DNA of 64,000 bases. Origin: Mycobacterium noviomagense. GTDB taxonomy: Bacteria > Actinomycetota > Actinomycetes > Mycobacteriales > Mycobacteriaceae. Positions 59,532-64,000 of the stretch are shown in pieces (position 1 is the first letter of the stretch; each line of letters begins with the position of its first letter). The position numbers were made by a program, and so were the translations under genes. A model generated the notes under the pieces. The model was not told the origin of the DNA. It saw only the letters and a program-made list of their open reading frames with translations, and ran no database searches. Location of the stretch: positions 1,550,001-1,614,000 of the forward strand of contig NZ_AP022583.1 in the NCBI RefSeq assembly GCF_010731635.1, read 5' to 3'.

Positions 59532-61427
59532 TCAGCCTTGGTCAGCGAAAGCGGTTGGTGATGCGATGCCACGGCGCAGGCTGCCGTCGATGTAGGCGGC
59601 ACGGCAGGCGCGCCGCCCGATCTTGCCGCTGGAGGTCCGCGGCACCGTGCCGGCCTGCACCAACAGAAGGTCGCGCACCGTTACCCCGTGCCGGACGGCG
59701 ATCGCCGCGCGGACGTCGTCGCTGATCGGCTGGGGGTCGAGTTTGTGGGTGCCGGGGGCGCGTTCGGCGACGATCACCAGCTGCTCGGAGGTGTCGTCCG
59801 GGTCGTAGGTGAGCCCGGAGTGCGGGTTGTCGAACACCTCCTGGGGCAGTTGGTTGGCCGGCACCGAGAAAGCGGCAACGAAACCGGTGCGCAACGCCTT
59901 GCTGGCTTCCTGCGCCGAGAACTCCAGGTCCTGCGGGTAGTGGTTGCGGCCGTCGATGATGACGAGGTCTTTGATGCGGCCGGTGATGTAGAGGTTGCCC
60001 TTGTAATAGGTGCCGAAGTCGCCGGTGCGCACCCACAACGCGTCGTCGGCAGCACCCTCGGCGTGCGACGGGTTGGTCCGCGACTTGAGGATGTTTTTAA
60101 AGGTCTCAGACGTCTCCGCTTCTCTGTTCCAGTAGCCGATGCCCATGTTCTTGCCGTGCAGCCAGATCTCGCCGATCTGTCCGTCGGGCAGTTCGCTGGC
60201 CGTATCGACGTCGACGATCGCCGCCCATTCGTCCAGACCGATCTTGCCGCAAGACACTTGCGCGACGGCCTTCGGCGAGTCCGGATCGACCTCGACGAAA
60301 CGGTGGCTGTTCAACTCGTCGCGGTCGACGTAGATGACGGTCGGCGCCTCCTTGGTCGGAGTGCTCGAGACGTAGAGCGTCGCCTCGGCCAAACCGTAGG
60401 CCGGCTTGATCACGGTGTCGCGCAAGCCATATGGGGCGAAGGCTTCGTTGAACTTGCGCATCGACGCCACCGAGATCGGCTCGCTGCCGTTGAGGATCGC
60501 CTTGACGTTGCTCAGATCCAGCGGCGGCTCGCCGTCTTTCGGGACGCCGCGCACCGCGGCGTGCTCGAACGCGAAATTCGGTGCGACGGAATAGACCCCG
60601 CCGGGGTAGTCCTCGTCGACGCGGGACAGCTCACGCAGCCAGCGGATGGGCCGGCGCACGAACGCGGCCGGCGTCATGAACGTGTGCGACAGACCGAGCA
60701 CCGGCGTGAGCAAAATCGTGATCAGGCCCATGTCGTGGAAGAACGGCAGCCAGGTCACACCCCGGTCGCCTTCCTCCCCGTCAAAGGAATTCAGCACCTG
60801 GACCACATTGGTGGCCAGATTCAGGTGCGTGATCTCCACACCCGTCGGCACCCGGGTGGAGCCGGAGGTGTACTGCAGGTAGGCGATGGTGTCGAACTTC
60901 GTGTCGAGCGGCGGCTCCCACGTGGCGGCGACCTCGTTGGGCACCGCGTCGACGGCGATGACGCGGGGGCGCTCCTTGGCCGGGCGCGTGCGGAAGAACT
61001 TGTTGACCCCCTCGGCGGAGTCGCTGGTGGTCAGGATCGCCGACGGGCTGCAGTCGTCGAGCACCGCGTGCAGCCGGCCCACGTGACCTGGCTCCGCCGG
61101 GTCGAACAGCGGCACCGCGATCCGCCCGGCGTACAAGATGCCGAAGAAGGCGACGAGGTAGTCCAGATTCTGCGGACACAGGATTGCGATACGGTCGCCG
61201 GGTTTGGTGACCTGCTGCAGCCGTGCCCCCACCGCGCGGTTGCGGGCCGCGAAGTCGACCCACGATATTTCGCGGGCGACGCCGTCGCGTTCGGTGGAGT
61301 AGTCCCAGAATCGGTAGGCGACTCGCGGGCCGCGCACCTTGGCCCACCGTTCGACGTGCATCACCAGGTTGGTGTTGTCAGGAAACCTGATGTGTCCGTC
61401 AACGATGTACGGGTTGTGGTACGCCAT
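59532..61427 (-). CDS. fadD32: Long-chain fatty acyl-AMP ligase FadD32
   Basis: The 631-residue product (H37Rv 637) has AMP-binding motifs [16 protein letters not shown] and [11 protein letters not shown]. The FAAL-type insertion that makes acyl-AMP rather than acyl-CoA is recognisable around [20 protein letters not shown]. It also has [20 protein letters not shown] and the C-terminal Lys in TSSGKIGR. It activates the meromycolic acid as AMP ester and loads it on the N-terminal ACP of Pks13, encoded five bases downstream. ATG 61427 begins [20 protein letters not shown], as in H37Rv. Confidence 0.97.
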   Translation of the reverse strand: MAYHNPYIVDGHIRFPDNTNLVMHVERWAKVRGPRVAYRFWDYSTERDGVAREISWVDFAARNRAVGARLQQVTKPGDRIAILCPQNLDYLVAFFGILYAGRIAVPLFDPAEPGHVGRLHAVLDDCSPSAILTTSDSAEGVNKFFRTRPAKERPRVIAVDAVPNEVAATWEPPLDTKFDTIAYLQYTSGSTRVPTGVEITHLNLATNVVQVLNSFDGEEGDRGVTWLPFFHDMGLITILLTPVLGLSHTFMTPAAFVRRPIRWLRELSRVDEDYPGGVYSVAPNFAFEHAAVRGVPKDGEPPLDLSNVKAILNGSEPISVASMRKFNEAFAPYGLRDTVIKPAYGLAEATLYVSSTPTKEAPTVIYVDRDELNSHRFVEVDPDSPKAVAQVSCGKIGLDEWAAIVDVDTASELPDGQIGEIWLHGKNMGIGYWNREAETSETFKNILKSRTNPSHAEGAADDALWVRTGDFGTYYKGNLYITGRIKDLVIIDGRNHYPQDLEFSAQEASKALRTGFVAAFSVPANQLPQEVFDNPHSGLTYDPDDTSEQLVIVAERAPGTHKLDPQPISDDVRAAIAVRHGVTVRDLLLVQAGTVPRTSSGKIGRRACRAAYIDGSLRRGIASPTAFADQG

Positions 61428-61585
61428 GCCAGTCTCCTGTCAGAAGCTTCAAACGTCGGTTTGGCCCGGCGGTCGGCCGCACGCTTCGCCCGCGTCGCTC
61501 ACCGCGAACGCTAAACCTCACAGATGGTACAGACCACTCGCCTCCGTCTGCACCGCGTCGACCCCGACCATGCCGAGCACAGTGT

Positions 61586-61615
61586 TCTTATTTTTCTCTT
61601 AAACTCTCGTCATGT
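61586..61615 (-). promoter_or_regulatory. AT-rich patch upstream of fadD32, likely promoter zone
   Basis: The 264 bases between fadD32 and the cutinase-like gene hold one distinctly AT-rich stretch (TCTTATTTTTCTCTTAAACT). This is the only obvious promoter-like composition ahead of the fadD32-pks13-accD4 operon. No sharp -35/-10 pair could be assigned. Confidence 0.3.
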
Positions 61616-61691
61616 TAAGGGGCGCCCTGTCCCGGGCCAAATCAGAAGGTACCGCGTCATCGAACTGTTATCGGTGCGGTGCGTGGGTGCG

Positions 61692-62714
61692 TCATCCGTG
61701 TTTGGGGTGCGGCGCCTTCTCGATCAGGTCGTGCGTCCAGTTCAAGGTCCACTCGGTGGCCGATTGCCCGTCGAGATTCCAGAACTGCGTTGTGGCGTAC
61801 ATCGCATGCACCGGCTGTCCGGCGCCGCCGGCCAGGGTCTGCAGCGTTGTCGGCAGGTTCGCGATGTTGAACGCCTCCTGCGGTGCGGCGCAGATCAGGT
61901 CCCCGGGCGCGCAAATCTCGTTGGTCTGGTTGTTGAGGGCGCCGAAACCGCCTGGCCGCGCGCCGGTCATGGTCAAGCCCAGCTGTTCGAGTACCGGCAC
62001 TTCGTGCAAGGTGATCTCGGCCCCCTCGCCCGGGGGATTCGGGCCGATGTCCTTACCCACGCCCTGCTCCCGACGACCATCAGCGATCAACGTCGCGCCC
62101 AGCACCAGGTCGTCATCCACGGGTCCGCGGCCGTTGCCGATGTCACTGGCGATGTCGCCGGCGATCACTGCCCCCTGCGAGAAGCCGATCAGCACGTAGC
62201 TGGTCAACGGGCACTTGTCGTTCATGTCGGTGATGGCTTTGACCGCCGCGCGGGTGCCCTCGGCGCGGCTGTCGTTGTACGACATCTGCGTGTCGCCGCT
62301 CAGCGGATTATGGAACTGCGCGGTGTAGGGAACCGTGTACACCTCGACCCGGCTGGAGTCGAACTGCTGGGTGATCGGGCCGGTGACGTTGAGCAACAAC
62401 GCCTTCGGAAACTGCACCGGGTTCAGCGGATCAAGCTGCAGCGACGACTCCCAGGTACCCGGAACGGAGAGCAACTGCACGTCGGGGCAGCTGGCGTCCT
62501 GGAACGCCGGACGCGGCTTGTGCGCGCGGCCCGACGTGCTGGGCGGTGGCACGATGCTGGGCGGCACCGCGCTCGGCGGGCCCTGGCGCTGCCGGACGAG
62601 CACCACCACGACGGTGATGACCAACGCCACGACAAGGGCCACGGCAGCGGCGGCGATCAACGCGAGGACGCGGTGGCGCCTGCGCTGGGAATTACCCCGC
62701 GATCTCTTAACCAT
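61692..62714 (-). CDS. Membrane-anchored cutinase-like phospholipase/thioesterase (Rv3802c-like)
   Basis: The 340-residue product has a basic N-terminus, one membrane helix (about residues 16-40), a Pro/Ser linker and a cutinase domain. The nucleophile is Ser179 (IGFSQGAV), with Asp in [10 protein letters not shown] and His in GQPVHAMYA, and flanking cysteines for disulfides. The H37Rv homolog is an essential envelope enzyme with phospholipase A and thioesterase activity, linked to mycolate metabolism. It is encoded between fbpD and fadD32 on the same strand. Confidence 0.92.
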   Translation of the reverse strand: MVKRSRGNSQRRRHRVLALIAAAAVALVVALVITVVVVLVRQRQGPPSAVPPSIVPPPSTSGRAHKPRPAFQDASCPDVQLLSVPGTWESSLQLDPLNPVQFPKALLLNVTGPITQQFDSSRVEVYTVPYTAQFHNPLSGDTQMSYNDSRAEGTRAAVKAITDMNDKCPLTSYVLIGFSQGAVIAGDIASDIGNGRGPVDDDLVLGATLIADGRREQGVGKDIGPNPPGEGAEITLHEVPVLEQLGLTMTGARPGGFGALNNQTNEICAPGDLICAAPQEAFNIANLPTTLQTLAGGAGQPVHAMYATTQFWNLDGQSATEWTLNWTHDLIEKAPHPKHG

Positions 62715-62828
62715 GTTCTCCCGCTAGCAGAGTCGGTCGGATGTCGTCGGCCGTGCATGGCCGTCGTACCGGCTGCTGGACTCCTTCACGGTACCGGCTC
62801 GCCGCACCGGCTCCGGGTGCGGCAGGTG

Positions 62829-63722
62829 TTAGCGGATGGCGCCGACGATGTCGCCGGACATCGCGGCCAACTCGGCGCTCCACGACCCCCAGCCGTTGTC
62901 GCCGCTACCAAATTCGAAGTGTCCGTTGTGGCCGCCGGCATTGCGGTAGTCCTGGTAGAAGAACTTGCCGCTGCCAGCCGCTGTAGCCTCCTGACCGATC
63001 ATCGCGGCCGGATCACTGGCACCGCCTATCGGGCTGTAGACCCATACGCGAGAGTTGTTGGCCACCAGCATGCCGACGTGCACGTCAGGGTCATGCCACT
63101 TCCACCGGCCCAGCTGCGGCGCACCCCACATGCCGTAGGCATCCACCCCGCCGAACTGCGCCATGCCGGCGACGATGGCGCCGTTCTCGTCGGTACGCGA
63201 CGGATACAGGAATCCCGACAGCGATCCGCCGTAGCCGAACCGGTCGGGGTGGAAGCAGGCCAGCGCCATCGCGCCGTATCCGCCCTGTGAAGCGCCGACG
63301 GCGGCGTGCCCACCGGGGGCCAGGCCCTTGTTGGCCGCCAGCCAGTCGGGCAGCTCGCTGGACAGGAAGGTCTCCCACTGCTTGCTGCCGTCCTGCTCCC
63401 AGTTGGTGTACATGCTGAACGCCCCGCCGGCGGGCGCGACCACCGAGATGCCCTTACCGCCCAGGGTGTTCATCGCGTTGCCCGCGGTCACCCAGTTGCT
63501 CACGTCGGGGCCGGCGTCGAACGGGTCGAGCAGATACACGGCGTGGGGACCCCCGCCCAGGAATGCCACCGGGATGTCGCGGCCCATCGCCGCCGACGGC
63601 ACCATCAGCGTCTCGTAGCCCGCGGCGCGGGCCGTCCCGAGGTGTGTCGCACCGATGCCCCACAACCCGAGTGTCAGCACAGCGGCCCACAGCACTCGCA
63701 GCAGCGTCGACACAACCCTCAT
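62829..63722 (-). CDS. fbpD: MPT51/MPB51 antigen (FbpD), antigen-85-like secreted protein
   Basis: ATG 63722 gives 297 residues (H37Rv 299); GTG 63728 is also possible. A signal peptide ends near GTARAAG. The mature chain shows VPSAAMGRDIPVAFLGGGPH, SNWVTAGNAMNTLGGKGISV and GGHNGHFEFGSGDNGWGSW. Antigen 85 uses Ser-Glu-His; MPT51 in H37Rv lacks the triad. Here a serine (Ser145, AVGASQGG) stands at the nucleophile position, but the Glu and the final His (THSW, here DNGW) are absent, so mycolyltransfer is unlikely. MPT51 binds fibronectin and carbohydrates. Confidence 0.94.
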   Translation of the reverse strand: MRVVSTLLRVLWAAVLTLGLWGIGATHLGTARAAGYETLMVPSAAMGRDIPVAFLGGGPHAVYLLDPFDAGPDVSNWVTAGNAMNTLGGKGISVVAPAGGAFSMYTNWEQDGSKQWETFLSSELPDWLAANKGLAPGGHAAVGASQGGYGAMALACFHPDRFGYGGSLSGFLYPSRTDENGAIVAGMAQFGGVDAYGMWGAPQLGRWKWHDPDVHVGMLVANNSRVWVYSPIGGASDPAAMIGQEATAAGSGKFFYQDYRNAGGHNGHFEFGSGDNGWGSWSAELAAMSGDIVGAIR

Positions 63723-63811
63723 GTCCACCTCACTTGTTTCGCACGGACCCCGGCCCCGTCCCGGAAGGTAGTGAACCACACGCCGTGGGCGCGGATGGGC
63801 AGAAATGACTA

Positions 63812-63841
63812 ACGGCGGCGACCCGGAAGGGTCGCCGCCGT
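63812..63841 (-). terminator. Hairpin terminator after fbpA
   Basis: A perfect 13-bp stem ACGGCGGCGACCC/GGGTCGCCGCCGT closes a GGAA tetraloop 20 bases past the fbpA stop. It separates fbpA from fbpD on the same strand. Confidence 0.75.
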
Positions 63842-63860
63842 CAGTCGTGCAATTCCGCGC

Positions 63861-64000
<140 letters not shown>

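Noticed and set aside
61612..63290. Plus-strand frames over the cutinase-like and fbpD genes
   Set aside because: They are shadows of strongly supported minus-strand genes and lack any family features.

Overview
This window is chromosomal DNA of a Mycobacterium. It is GC-rich, with GTG starts and short overlapping stop/start junctions. It carries the mycolic-acid, arabinogalactan and antigen 85 genes found together only in Mycobacterium and close relatives, in nearly the order of M. tuberculosis H37Rv Rv3761-Rv3804. Protein lengths are close to the M. tuberculosis ones, but several blocks are replaced or inserted. It is therefore a non-tuberculous species, which I cannot name from the sequence alone. 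All ortholog names rest on my recall of H37Rv proteins and gene order; no database search was possible.

Left part (1-16.2 kb): a partial quinone oxidoreductase; an LpqH-like lipoprotein with an apparent one-base frameshift; the TcrX/TcrY two-component pair; a tandemly duplicated module of tiny membrane proteins; an SAM methyltransferase; small YjbR and SnoaL-fold proteins; an APH-fold kinase-like protein; an epoxide-hydrolase-fold protein; tRNA-Arg(ACG) and tRNA-Ser(GCT); hisC2; echA21; lipE; an Rv2629/Balon-like ribosome-associated factor; tRNA-Ser(TGA); a MarR regulator; and an Rv3777-like oxidoreductase.

Arabinogalactan part (16.3-33.3 kb): an Rv3778c-like PLP-fold protein lacking the usual lysine; the Rv3779 GT-C protein; the proteasome activator Bpa/PafE; the galactan ABC exporter (Wzt/Wzm) around glfT1; a MazEF module, an unknown 424-aa protein and a CsbD protein where H37Rv has Rv3784-Rv3787c; a Gre-like factor; the GtrA protein Rv3789; then dprE1-dprE2-aftA-embC, a tightly coupled run that makes decaprenyl-phosphoryl-arabinose and builds arabinan.

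Inserted phosphate block (33.3-42.7 kb): embC is separated from embA-embB by about 9.5 kb. The block holds pstA, pstC, pstS1 and pstB on the minus strand, and pstS2, the Ser/Thr kinase gene pknD and a CocE/NonD-type hydrolase gene on the plus strand. Read in reverse, pknD-pstS2-pstB-pstS1-pstC-pstA is the order of H37Rv Rv0931c-Rv0936, a phosphate-uptake locus that lies far from emb in that genome. Two 83-bp intergenic repeats in the same orientation sit at the two borders. This is the most unusual feature of the window.

Right part (42.8-64 kb): embA-embB, a probable terminator, an IS30-type element, small and secreted proteins, a GDSL lipase-like lipoprotein, and then on the minus strand the mycolic-acid condensation set fadD32-pks13-accD4, the cutinase-like phospholipase/thioesterase Rv3802c, the MPT51 antigen (fbpD) and the 3' end of fbpA. 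Products of this part make mycolic acids and transfer them to the arabinan built by the left and middle parts. No stretch over 300 bases lacks a feature. No CRISPR array or rRNA gene was seen.
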